A stretch of DNA of 64,000 nucleotides from DASREM01 sp035652095 (GTDB lineage: Bacteria > Acidobacteriota > Terriglobia > Terriglobales > Acidobacteriaceae): assembly GCA_035652095.1 (NCBI GenBank), contig DASREM010000055.1, positions 186,001 to 250,000 on the forward strand, read 5' to 3'. Below the pieces are notes generated by a model that was not told where the DNA came from, did not search any database, and saw nothing but the letters and a program-made list of their open reading frames with translations. Below are positions 8,098 through 16,252 of the stretch, one piece after another; position 1 is the first letter of the stretch, and each line of letters opens with the position of its first letter. Made by a program: the position numbers and the translations under genes.

Positions 8098-9752
8098 GGC
8101 CTGATGTGGCCGCTCGCCCCCAGTACGACTCTGCACTTCAGAAACAGGAATTCGATTTTGATTTCATAGTAGTGGGCTCCGGCTTCGGCGGCAGCGTTGC
8201 CGCTTTGCGCCTCGCCGAAAAGGGTTATCGCGTCGCCGTCATGGAGATGGGGTGCCGCTGGACTCCCGAAACTCTTCCCTCTTCGAGTTGGTCCCTGCAT
8301 CGCTGGTTCTGGCGTCCGAAACTCGGGCTCAAGGGCTTCTTCAGCATGCGCTTCTTCCGGCACATTACGGTGCTTCATGGCTGCGCCGTGGGCGGCGGCT
8401 CCATTACTTACGCGTGCACCTCGCTGCGGCCTCCCGACAAGGTCTGGCGCAGCGGCTCATGGAGTGGATTGGCTCCCTGGGAAATCGAGATGCCGCAGCA
8501 CTTTGACACCGCTTCACGAATGCTGGGAATCACCCAGAACAAGATTCTTGGTCCTGCCGATCACCTGTTAAAACGAGTGGCTGAGGAAGCCGGAGTCGGA
8601 GCAACGTTCTACAAGACCAACGTTGCCATTCTTCAATCCCCGGAAGGGACACCCGGCGGTCAAGCGGTGGGCGATCCGTTTTTTGGCGGAGAAGGACCGC
8701 CTCGCTCCACTTGCACCGGTTGTGGCGGATGCATGATGGGATGCCGCCATGGCGCCAAGAATACGCTCGACCTCAATTATCTCTGGCTGGCCGAGAAACG
8801 CGGGGCAAAGATCTTCGCGGAAACCAAAGTAGTGGATGTTCACCCGCTCAACGGCTGCGCTGACGGTTCCTCCGGATACCAGGTCAGCACGATCTGTTCC
8901 ACTACGATCTTCGCTCGCAGGCCTCGGCAGTTCACATGCCGTGGCGTGGTCTTCGCTGCATCCTCGCTTGGAACCATGGACCTGCTGTTCGATTTGAAAG
9001 ATCGCGGATCTCTTCCGCGCATCAGCGATCAATTGGGCAGACATGTCCGGACCAACTCCGAATCGCTGCTCGCGGTGCGAACTCCTGGAATTCGCGAAGA
9101 CCTGTCGCAGGGCGTCGCCATCGGCTCGGGAGTGTATATTGACGAGCACACCCACATTGAGGCCGTTCGCTATCCCCGCAAATCCGACACCATGAGCCTG
9201 CTTACCACGCCTCTGACTGGAGGCACCCCGGGACTCGAACGCATCGCGCTCTGGCTCAGAAATCTGGTCACCATTTTCTTGCGTCATCCCATCAAGACCC
9301 TTCGCGTCATCCAGCCTTTTGGATGGGCCCGCGAAAACGTGGTTCTCCTCTGCATGCAGGCGCTCGATGGAAACCTCAGCATGCGATGGAAACGTCCCTG
9401 GTACTGGCCCTTCCACAAATGCCTTACGACGCACGGAGAGAAAGTTCCCACCTACATTCCGCAGGCCAATGCCTTCGCCGAACGCTTTGCACGGCTTTCC
9501 GGAGGGACCGCGATGAGCATGACACCGGAAATTCTCTTCAACATCCCCGGCACGGCGCATTGCCTGGGCGGATGCGTCATCGGCGCATCGCCCGAACACG
9601 GGGTAGTCGACCATCAGCATCGCGTGTTCGGCTACAAAAACATGTACGTCTGCGATGGCTCAGTGGTTGCCGCGAACCTGGGAGTCAATCCCAGCCTGAC
9701 CATTACCGCGCTCGCAGAGCGTGCGATGAGCTTCATCCCGCCCGCTTCATAA
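8094..9752 (+). CDS. GMC-family FAD oxidoreductase (cholesterol-oxidase-like)
   Basis: A 552-residue flavoprotein. The FAD-binding G-S-G-F-G-G motif is near residue 27 and the C-terminal GMC signature lies in the block ending N-P-S-L-T-I-T-A-L-A-E-R. A Cys-rich insert near residue 205 reads C-T-G-C-G-G-C-M-M-G-C (CxxCxxCxxxC), which I recall from the actinobacterial cholesterol-oxidase-like subgroup. It probably oxidises a sterol-like or long-chain alcohol to the ketone or aldehyde. Translation appears coupled: a TTG at 8094 overlaps the TGA of the acyltransferase, with GTG at 8106 as the alternative. No Tat signal, so cytoplasmic. In this operon it could recycle fatty alcohols. Confidence 0.85.
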   Translation: MRPDVAARPQYDSALQKQEFDFDFIVVGSGFGGSVAALRLAEKGYRVAVMEMGCRWTPETLPSSSWSLHRWFWRPKLGLKGFFSMRFFRHITVLHGCAVGGGSITYACTSLRPPDKVWRSGSWSGLAPWEIEMPQHFDTASRMLGITQNKILGPADHLLKRVAEEAGVGATFYKTNVAILQSPEGTPGGQAVGDPFFGGEGPPRSTCTGCGGCMMGCRHGAKNTLDLNYLWLAEKRGAKIFAETKVVDVHPLNGCADGSSGYQVSTICSTTIFARRPRQFTCRGVVFAASSLGTMDLLFDLKDRGSLPRISDQLGRHVRTNSESLLAVRTPGIREDLSQGVAIGSGVYIDEHTHIEAVRYPRKSDTMSLLTTPLTGGTPGLERIALWLRNLVTIFLRHPIKTLRVIQPFGWARENVVLLCMQALDGNLSMRWKRPWYWPFHKCLTTHGEKVPTYIPQANAFAERFARLSGGTAMSMTPEILFNIPGTAHCLGGCVIGASPEHGVVDHQHRVFGYKNMYVCDGSVVAANLGVNPSLTITALAERAMSFIPPAS

Positions 9753-9868
9753 TCACCCGCTCACAGTTACGAAGGTAAGGACCGCACGCCGGTTTTTGCT
9801 GCACGTTGCCCTCGACGTGCTCAAAATTGAATGGGTAGCACTCGGTAAGCCCGAAGCAACCGGCTGTA

Positions 9869-12280
9869 GTGCTGACGAAAGTCAACGAGGCGCTTACGTT
9901 GTCGATGTATTCCCTACGCTACATGGCGCGGCACGCTGTCGTGTGCGTCTTGTTTGTTCTTGCCTACCTGTTGCTCAACCAACCGGAAGTGATCTTGCTT
10001 GCCCGCATCGGCTTCGTTGCCTGGTATCCGGCGACCGGCCTGGTTATGGCAGTGCTGCTGGGTCTCAGCCCGTGGTACGCACTTGCGGTTGCGGTCGCGA
10101 ACATAGTAGCCAGCAAGATGATTTACGGGCAGCCCCTCCTTTCTTTCACCAATACGGTCGGGGTGGCCGGCAATGTCCTGTGCTATGGAGGAGCCGCGTA
10201 CCTGTTGCGGGGCTGGCTGCAAATCGACCTCGGACTCCGCCGGCGTCGCGACGTTGTTCACTACGTCTGGGTCGGCGCCGTGGCTGCCGCCGGAGGCACC
10301 CTTTTCGGTGTGGGATGTCTGCTAGCCGATCACAGCATCGCCTGGAATGAACGAGTGCCGTCGGCGATCGGCTGGATCTTAGGCGATAGTATCGGCCTGG
10401 TTGGTGTCGCACCCTTTCTTCTGGTTCACATCATGCCTTACCTTCGGCGGTGGGCGCTGCCGCCCAAGCCCGAGAAGGTGCCCGCCAAGACCGCTGCAGC
10501 GACAAGCGGCATGGTTACCAGCTCGATCGCGGAAGTCTGCGGACAGGCCGGGGCGATCCTGTTTGTGCTATGGGTGATGTTTGGGACTGAAGCCGGCCGT
10601 TACGACCACTTCTACCTCGGTTTTATTCCCATCATCTGGACCGCCATGCGGCAAGGCGTGCGGCGAGTCGTCACCGCCTTGCTCGCTCTGAATTTCGGAA
10701 TCGTGGTGGCAATGCAGTTGTTCCCTCCCACGGCAGCCCAGTACACCAAGGTTGCCTCCTTCATGTTGGTGCAGTCGGCGGTTGGCTTGATCGTTGGCTC
10801 CGAGGTCAGCGAACGCCATCGCCTCGCCATCAATCTCAACAACAAGACCAGCTACTTGAATTCTCTGATCCAGAACAGTCCACTTGGCATCGCGGTGCTC
10901 GACCAGCAAGCCAATATTGATTTCGCCAATCCTGCATTCGAAAGGCTCTTCCAGCACAGCTGGCGTGATCTTCCCTCCATCGATTTCGGCATGGTGGAGG
11001 CAGGCGGCAGTTCCACCGCGCAGATCATTACCAAGATCCTGGCCGGCGAAAGCTCTCGCACCACCGTGCGCTGCAGTCGCAAAGATGGAAAAATTCTCGA
11101 CCTTGCCGTGCACGGAGTTCCGTTGAAGACAGGCGGTGAAGTGACGGGCGCCTACCTGATTTACGAGGATGTCAGCGAACAGGTGCGGGCCATCGAAGCC
11201 CAGCGCCAGCATGCCCAATCTTTGGACAATCTTGTCAAAGAACTGGAATTGCGTACCCAGCAGATGACCTATTTGAGTGAAATGGGCTCGTTACTGGAGT
11301 GCAGCGCGACCATCAAAGAGGCATCCGCCGTCGTTTCCAACTCAGTTCAGAAGCTTTTTCCCGAATCCCGCTCGGGATCGCTTTATCTGTTCAAGTCGTC
11401 CAGAAACATCATCGAAGCAGTGGCGCGATGGGGGCAGAGCGGGGTTTCGGAGTCCACCTTCCAGCCCGATGCCTGCTGGTCTCTTCGCAGAGGACGCCCT
11501 CATTGGACCGATCGTGCCGGACTCGGAGTCACCTGTTTGCACCTGCAAGAAAACTCCGATGCGCTCTGCCTCTGTATTCCAATGATTGCGCAGGGCAACA
11601 CGCTGGGAACTCTGCACCTCGAATTCGACAGGACTTCAAACCTTGAGGACCCCGCAACCGGGATCCTGCGCCACTCCCGTGAACGGCTCGCCGTCAGCGC
11701 TGCATCCCAGATCGCTCTTTCTCTCGCCAGCCTGCAACTCCGCGAGACGCTGCGCGAGCAGTCCATTCGCGACCCCTTGACCCGTTTGTTCAACCGGCGC
11801 TTCCTGGAAGAGTCCCTGGAGAGAGAACTGCAACTGGCGGCTCGCAAGAAACAGCCCCTGACGGTCCTCTTTCTTGATCTCGACCACTTCAAGAACTTCA
11901 ACGACACCTTTGGCCACGAGGCTGGAGACTCGGTCCTCCAGGCCCTCGGCCAACTGTTCTCCTCATTTTTCCGTGCCACCGATATTTGCTGCCGCTACGG
12001 AGGAGAGGAATTCGCAATCATCCTGCCCGAATCTTCCGCCCACGACGCTTGCATCCGCGCCGACGCCTTGCGCGCTGAAGTCAAGAACCTGCGCCTGCAG
12101 TATATGAAGCAGCCACTGGGACCGCTTTCCATTTCCATTGGGGTCGCTACCTTTCCTGACCACGCCTCAAGTTCAGACCGCTTGCTCGCCGCCGCGGACC
12201 GATGTCTCTACGAATCCAAAGCCCGCGGCCGCGATCGAGTCACCGTGGCGGGTCATCAACCGGCATCAGAAACTGTGTAA
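9869..12280 (+). CDS. Membrane diguanylate cyclase, MASE1-PAS-GAF-GGDEF
   Basis: An 803-residue cyclic-di-GMP synthase. Residues 15-310 hold about eight hydrophobic helices of MASE1 type. A PAS domain follows at about 325-430, a helical linker, a GAF domain at about 470-620 and a GGDEF domain at about 635-795. The active site is intact (R-Y-G-G-E-E-F, residues 709-715) and an I-site R-A-T-D lies five residues before it, so product inhibition is expected. It should make c-di-GMP in response to a signal sensed at the membrane or in PAS/GAF. The start is GTG 9869 or the ATG at 9905. It has the same strand as the lipid run but a 116-base gap, so it is probably independent. Confidence 0.93.
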   Translation: MLTKVNEALTLSMYSLRYMARHAVVCVLFVLAYLLLNQPEVILLARIGFVAWYPATGLVMAVLLGLSPWYALAVAVANIVASKMIYGQPLLSFTNTVGVAGNVLCYGGAAYLLRGWLQIDLGLRRRRDVVHYVWVGAVAAAGGTLFGVGCLLADHSIAWNERVPSAIGWILGDSIGLVGVAPFLLVHIMPYLRRWALPPKPEKVPAKTAAATSGMVTSSIAEVCGQAGAILFVLWVMFGTEAGRYDHFYLGFIPIIWTAMRQGVRRVVTALLALNFGIVVAMQLFPPTAAQYTKVASFMLVQSAVGLIVGSEVSERHRLAINLNNKTSYLNSLIQNSPLGIAVLDQQANIDFANPAFERLFQHSWRDLPSIDFGMVEAGGSSTAQIITKILAGESSRTTVRCSRKDGKILDLAVHGVPLKTGGEVTGAYLIYEDVSEQVRAIEAQRQHAQSLDNLVKELELRTQQMTYLSEMGSLLECSATIKEASAVVSNSVQKLFPESRSGSLYLFKSSRNIIEAVARWGQSGVSESTFQPDACWSLRRGRPHWTDRAGLGVTCLHLQENSDALCLCIPMIAQGNTLGTLHLEFDRTSNLEDPATGILRHSRERLAVSAASQIALSLASLQLRETLREQSIRDPLTRLFNRRFLEESLERELQLAARKKQPLTVLFLDLDHFKNFNDTFGHEAGDSVLQALGQLFSSFFRATDICCRYGGEEFAIILPESSAHDACIRADALRAEVKNLRLQYMKQPLGPLSISIGVATFPDHASSSDRLLAAADRCLYESKARGRDRVTVAGHQPASETV

Positions 12281-12372
12281 TGACGTCGTCTGAAGGGACG
12301 AAGAAAAACTAGAGCATCTCGCGTGCGGCAAGAAGCTTCTGAAACGCGCGAGGTCCCATCCTAAAGGAACCT

Positions 12373-13281
12373 CTACTTCGCCCGAGGATGCGTCTGGTCG
12401 TAAACCTGCAACACATGCTTCATCGAAAGCTGGGTATAGCGTTGGGTCGTGGACAACCGCTCATGCCCCAGCATCTCCTGGATTGCGCGCAGATCGGCGC
12501 CCTCTTCCAGCATGTGCGTCCCAAATGCGTGCCGCAGCGTGTGCGGATGCACATCCGGCGAGAGCCCTTTGGCGACCGCAATCTTCTTGATGATCCGCCC
12601 AACACTGCGCGTAGTCAGCCGGTCTCCGCGCAAATTCACCAACAGCGCATTCGTATTTCTGCGTGTCCCGCCCAGCAGCTTCTGCCGTACCGGCAGATAC
12701 TGCGACAGCGCGGCTTTCACGCTGTCTCCAAACGGCACGTAGCGTTCCTTCTTTCCCTTGCCGCGGATCAGAATCGCTTCCGCGCTCAACCGAATGTCGT
12801 CCAAATTGATGCCAACCAACTCCGAGTTGCGAATGCCGCAGCCGTAGAGCAATTCGAGCATCAGCGCATCGCGCTCGGGAAAGGCCGCAATCTCGGGCAT
12901 CTTCCCATCCAGCACCAAGTTCATCTCTTCCATCGTGGGCACGCGCGGCAATTTCTTCGGCAGCTTGGGTGTCGAAACCAGCGCCGCCGGATTCTGTTCC
13001 ATCACCCCTTCCTGCGCAAGCCAACGGTATAACGATCGAACGGCGGCCAGCGAGCGCGCGACCGAGGTCTTCCCCAGACCCTTTTCGTACAGATGGGACA
13101 AGAAACCGCGAATCGCCAGGTGGTCAATGGTGCGCCAGTCTCGCGAACCAACATACCGGCAAAAGGTCTCCAGATCGCCTGCGTACGCCTTGATGGTATG
13201 CGCCGATGCATTGCGCTGCCGTAATGTGAGCAGAAACTGGTCGGTCGCTTTCTCGACCACGCTGCGCGGTGGCTTCTTCAT
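12373..13281 (-). CDS. xerC: Tyrosine recombinase XerC
   Basis: A 302-residue site-specific recombinase, normal length. The N-terminal SAM-like DNA-binding domain covers residues 10-95. The catalytic residues are visible in order: Arg in Y-G-C-G-I-R-N-S-E-L, Lys in G-K-G-K-K-E-R-Y, H-x-L-R in H-P-H-T-L-R-H-A-F, His in L-G-H-E-R-L-S-T-T and Tyr in Q-R-Y-T-Q. With XerD it resolves chromosome dimers at dif in concert with FtsK. The D-V-H-P-H-T-L-R-H form favours XerC over XerD. Its ATG overlaps the xerD stop (ATGA), so the two are translationally coupled. No dif-like site was found in the window. Confidence 0.9.
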   Translation of the reverse strand: MKKPPRSVVEKATDQFLLTLRQRNASAHTIKAYAGDLETFCRYVGSRDWRTIDHLAIRGFLSHLYEKGLGKTSVARSLAAVRSLYRWLAQEGVMEQNPAALVSTPKLPKKLPRVPTMEEMNLVLDGKMPEIAAFPERDALMLELLYGCGIRNSELVGINLDDIRLSAEAILIRGKGKKERYVPFGDSVKAALSQYLPVRQKLLGGTRRNTNALLVNLRGDRLTTRSVGRIIKKIAVAKGLSPDVHPHTLRHAFGTHMLEEGADLRAIQEMLGHERLSTTQRYTQLSMKHVLQVYDQTHPRAK

Positions 13282-14201
13282 GACCTTCGCTTCGCCCTCG
13301 GATGATGCTGCCGGTAAACATTCTTCAACCGGTCCAGCGCGAGGTGTGTATACACCTGCGTCGTGGAAATGTCGGCGTGCCCCAGGATGGTCTGCACTGT
13401 TCGCAAGTCAGCGCCGTTCTCCACCATATGGGTCGCGCAACTGTGACGCAGCATGTGCGGACTGGCTTTCCGTCCCGTTGCCACCGATGCCGCCCGCACC
13501 ATCTGCCAGACCCGCTGGCGCGTCAGCTTGCGCGCGCCGCTCGCGACAAACACAAATGGCGAACTCTTGTCTCCGGTCAGCACTCGCCGCGGCGCCCCAA
13601 TATATTCCGTCAACGCCTGCTGCGCCGAACGTCCCAACGGCACGATCCGCTCCTTGTCACCCTTTCCGCGAACCAGCACGTAGCCGAAATCGAGTTTCAG
13701 GTCCTCCAATTTCACCCCCGTAATTTCAGACACCCGCAGGGCCCCGGCGTACAACATTTCGAGCATGGCGCGATCGCGCATCGCGATCGCCTGGGCCTGC
13801 TTGCGATCGGATGCCGGCCGTGGACTGGCCAATACGGTCTCCACTTCGCTGGGGGCAAGCGCTTTGGGCAACACCTTCCATTGCTTCGGCGAATCGATAT
13901 TCAGCGTCGGATCGTGCTCGATGACTTTATCGAGCAGCAGGTAGCGATAGAGATGCCGCAACGCAGAAAGTTTTCTGCCTACGGAGCGGCCGTCCACCTG
14001 GTTGGAAAACAGTTCCCGGATGAAATCGCGCACCTCATTTTTTCGCGCGCTCGTCAGGGTACGCCTGGATTTCTGCAGATACTCGGCAAATTGCCCAATG
14101 TCGCTGGTGTATGCAGAAATGGTGAGCGGGGCGAGTCCCTTCTCTACTTTCAGGTAGTCGAGAAAGCCGGAAAGCACGCGGGCATTGTCCCGGGAAGACA
14201 C
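13278..14201 (-). CDS. xerD: Tyrosine recombinase XerD
   Basis: A 307-residue tyrosine recombinase, partner of the downstream xerC. Residues 10-100 form the core-binding domain. Catalytic residues: Arg in A-G-A-L-R-V-S-E-I, Lys in R-G-K-G-D-K-E-R-I, S-P-H-M-L-R-H-S-C, L-G-H-A-D-I-S-T-T and V-Y-T-H. The R-Q-R-V-W block before S-P-H is typical of XerD. It should act with XerC in dimer resolution at dif. Adjacent, overlapping xerD-xerC genes are less common than separate loci. The start ATG at 14201 is followed by M-S-S-R-D, and no signal or extra domain is present. Confidence 0.88.
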   Translation of the reverse strand: MSSRDNARVLSGFLDYLKVEKGLAPLTISAYTSDIGQFAEYLQKSRRTLTSARKNEVRDFIRELFSNQVDGRSVGRKLSALRHLYRYLLLDKVIEHDPTLNIDSPKQWKVLPKALAPSEVETVLASPRPASDRKQAQAIAMRDRAMLEMLYAGALRVSEITGVKLEDLKLDFGYVLVRGKGDKERIVPLGRSAQQALTEYIGAPRRVLTGDKSSPFVFVASGARKLTRQRVWQMVRAASVATGRKASPHMLRHSCATHMVENGADLRTVQTILGHADISTTQVYTHLALDRLKNVYRQHHPRAKRRS

Positions 14202-14280
14202 TCTGTGATTATGCGCGTTATCGGACGTTGCGCAAAGTGATCAGCAGGATGCGGTCGTCTTGGGTCGGTCTCCTCTCGAT

Positions 14281-14330
14281 GACGTCATCCCGAGAGGCGC
14301 GTCAGCGCCTCGAGGGATCTCGCGTGCACA
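14281..14330. repeat. Dispersed REP-like repeat, copy A
   Basis: Begins GACGTCATCCCGAG, then a seven-pair hairpin (GAGGCGC, loop GTCA, GCGCCTC at 14294-14311), then CGAGGGATCTCGCGTGC. The same outer blocks recur at 17988 and, inverted, at 28711 and 17946. It lies between the xerD start and the DUF72 gene stop, in a 153-base space with no gene. Confidence 0.6.
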
Positions 14331-14354
14331 ACGCCACCCCTGCAGTTAAGAAAG

Positions 14355-15065
14355 TCAGGGAAAATGCTTCAGCACTTCGCAAGCATACAGCGCGCCTTGC
14401 GGCGTCTCCTCGTGCTTGAAGTAGGCGAACACGTTCTTCCCCTCTCCCAACAACTGCTGCATGCGACCGATCATGGCCTCGCGCTCTTCCGTCGTATAGG
14501 TAGGCTTGCGGTATCGGTAGTACGCGAAGTCGGCAGTGGTCACGTCCGGCGTGACCCGCTCTTCGGTCTCCGCCACGCACAAGGCGCGATCGTGTTTCTT
14601 CAGCAACTCGAACACTTGATCGTTGAACCAGGAATCATGGCGAAATTCGAACGCCGCCGGGACCCCGCGGGGAAGAATCGCCAGAAAGTCATCCAGGACC
14701 TGCGTGTCCATTTTCATGTTTGGCGGAAGCTGGAACAGCACCGGCCCCATCTTCCCTGCTTGTGCCAGCGGTTGCGCGGCTTGCAGAAAGCGCGGCAGAA
14801 ATTCCTCGGTTCCCTTCAGCCGCTTGATGTGTGTCAGCACCTGGTGCGCTTTCATGGCGAACCGGAAGCCATCCGGGCTTTCGGAAATCCACTTCTGGAT
14901 CGTGGTCTCCTTCACCAGCTGCCGAAAGCTGAAATTCACCTCCACTGTGTTCAGTTGTGTGCAATAGTGTTGCAGGAAATTTTTTTGCGCCAATTTCTGC
15001 GGATAGAAATCGGGCTTCCAGCTCGGATAGGCCCACCCCGACGTTCCGACAAAAAGTTGTGCCAT
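14355..15065 (-). CDS. DUF72 family protein (YecE-like)
   Basis: A 236-residue protein matching the DUF72 family: G-T-S-G-W-A-Y-P-S-W near the start, then F-Y-P, then N-T-V-E-V-N-F-S-F and F-A-M-K-A-H, and the C-terminal F-A-Y-F-K-H-E block. These proteins have a TIM-barrel fold and are related in structure to xylose-isomerase-like enzymes; the substrate is not known. The start ATG at 15065 is the first Met and matches the family N terminus. It lies 12 bases after the LigD-type polymerase gene on the same strand and is probably co-transcribed. That pairing recurs in my memory of soil bacteria but gives no function. Confidence 0.85.
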   Translation of the reverse strand: MAQLFVGTSGWAYPSWKPDFYPQKLAQKNFLQHYCTQLNTVEVNFSFRQLVKETTIQKWISESPDGFRFAMKAHQVLTHIKRLKGTEEFLPRFLQAAQPLAQAGKMGPVLFQLPPNMKMDTQVLDDFLAILPRGVPAAFEFRHDSWFNDQVFELLKKHDRALCVAETEERVTPDVTTADFAYYRYRKPTYTTEEREAMIGRMQQLLGEGKNVFAYFKHEETPQGALYACEVLKHFP

Positions 15066-15077
15066 GATGGAAGCGGA

Positions 15078-16118
15078 TTATACCTTGCGCTTCCGGCTTG
15101 CTGCTTTCTTCGCGGGGGCGGTCTTCTTGCGGGAGGGCCTGGGCTCGTCGGCCTGCGCCGCAATCTCCAAGCCACGGGAAATCGCTTCGGGCTGCGATGC
15201 TTCGATTCCGGCAAGCTTGGGCAACTTCTGTTTCAATGTGAGCACCGGCTCGAACAGGTCGCCCATCTTCTCCACGCGATCGAGCACCTGGCTCGCCTCA
15301 AACACCAGCAAGTTGGGATCTCTCTTCTTTAAGCAAATTTCAACTTCGTCCCACTTCACCGGGGTGGAAACCGTCGGCCGCTCCTTGGCGCGTAACGAAT
15401 ACACGCCTACCGTCGTCTTGTGCTCATCGTTCTGGCTCCAATCGACCAGGACCTTGTTCGTCCGTAACGATTTCTTCATGTCGGAGACGACCAGGTCCTT
15501 GTGCTCGTTTTCCAGCAGTCGCGCCAGCGCATGCGCAAACGGCTTGGTCTCGTCGTAACTGGTGGAAGTATGCAGCGGCACGTACACCTGCAATCCTTTT
15601 GAACCGGAAGTTTTCGGAAAGCTCTTTAACCCGAAGTGCGCAAAAATATCGCGCAACCAGATTCCGACTTGTGAGCACTCCACGATCGTCGCCGGAGGAC
15701 CGGGGTCGAGATCGAACACGATCATCTGCGGACAATCGATGTCTTTGGCGAGCGATAAAGATGGATGCAATTCGATCGAAGCCAGGTTTGCCACCCACAC
15801 CAGCGTCGGCAAATCGTTCAGCAACACGTAATTCACATTCCGGTTGTTGCCCTCGCTCCAGATGGGCGCCACTTTGACCCAATCGGGCCGGTGCGACGGC
15901 GCATTCTTTTCGTAGAAGTATTGCTGGTTGACGCCCCCCGGATAGCGCTTCAAGGTCAGCGGATGCCCCGCAAAGTGCGGCAGCAGCACCGGCGCCACAC
16001 GCACGTAGTAGTCGATAATTTGTCCCTTGGTGAATCCGGCCTCCGGATACAACACCTTGTCCAGATTGGTCAAGCTCAACTTCCGGCCGTCCACTTCGAC
16101 GATTTGACCTTTGCTCAC
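15078..16118 (-). CDS. Stand-alone LigD-type primase-polymerase domain protein
   Basis: Matches the polymerase (PolDom/AEP) module of bacterial NHEJ ligase D without the ligase or nuclease parts. Seen in order: L-T-N-L-D-K-V-L-Y-P, Y-Y-V-R-V-A-P-x-L-L-P-H, then I-E-L-H-P, the catalytic pair in V-F-D-L-D-P and the third Asp in V-L-V-D-W-S-Q-N. The family fills gaps with NTPs or dNTPs at double-strand breaks. The chosen GTG at 16118 follows AGAGAGGTGGC and the domain begins a few residues later, giving 346 residues; an open frame to 16304 would run into the divergent gene. The tail is Lys/Arg-rich. No Ku gene lies in the window. Confidence 0.85.
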   Translation of the reverse strand: MSKGQIVEVDGRKLSLTNLDKVLYPEAGFTKGQIIDYYVRVAPVLLPHFAGHPLTLKRYPGGVNQQYFYEKNAPSHRPDWVKVAPIWSEGNNRNVNYVLLNDLPTLVWVANLASIELHPSLSLAKDIDCPQMIVFDLDPGPPATIVECSQVGIWLRDIFAHFGLKSFPKTSGSKGLQVYVPLHTSTSYDETKPFAHALARLLENEHKDLVVSDMKKSLRTNKVLVDWSQNDEHKTTVGVYSLRAKERPTVSTPVKWDEVEICLKKRDPNLLVFEASQVLDRVEKMGDLFEPVLTLKQKLPKLAGIEASQPEAISRGLEIAAQADEPRPSRKKTAPAKKAASRKRKV

Positions 16119-16252
16119 GCCACCTCTCTTGCCCACCGGCTGTTCGATCCGCGGAAAAGAGTCCAGTGAAACATACGGCGATCTAGTATATTGGCGCACC
16201 GTGGCTGGAGACATAACCATCCTTGGATGCCACCGGGAGCGGAGGAGACAGT

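Noticed and set aside
12281..12345. GACGTCGTCTGAAGG ... GCATCTCGCGTGCGG as another repeat copy
   Set aside because: Both outer blocks are only partly matched and the middle has no hairpin. Too weak to list.
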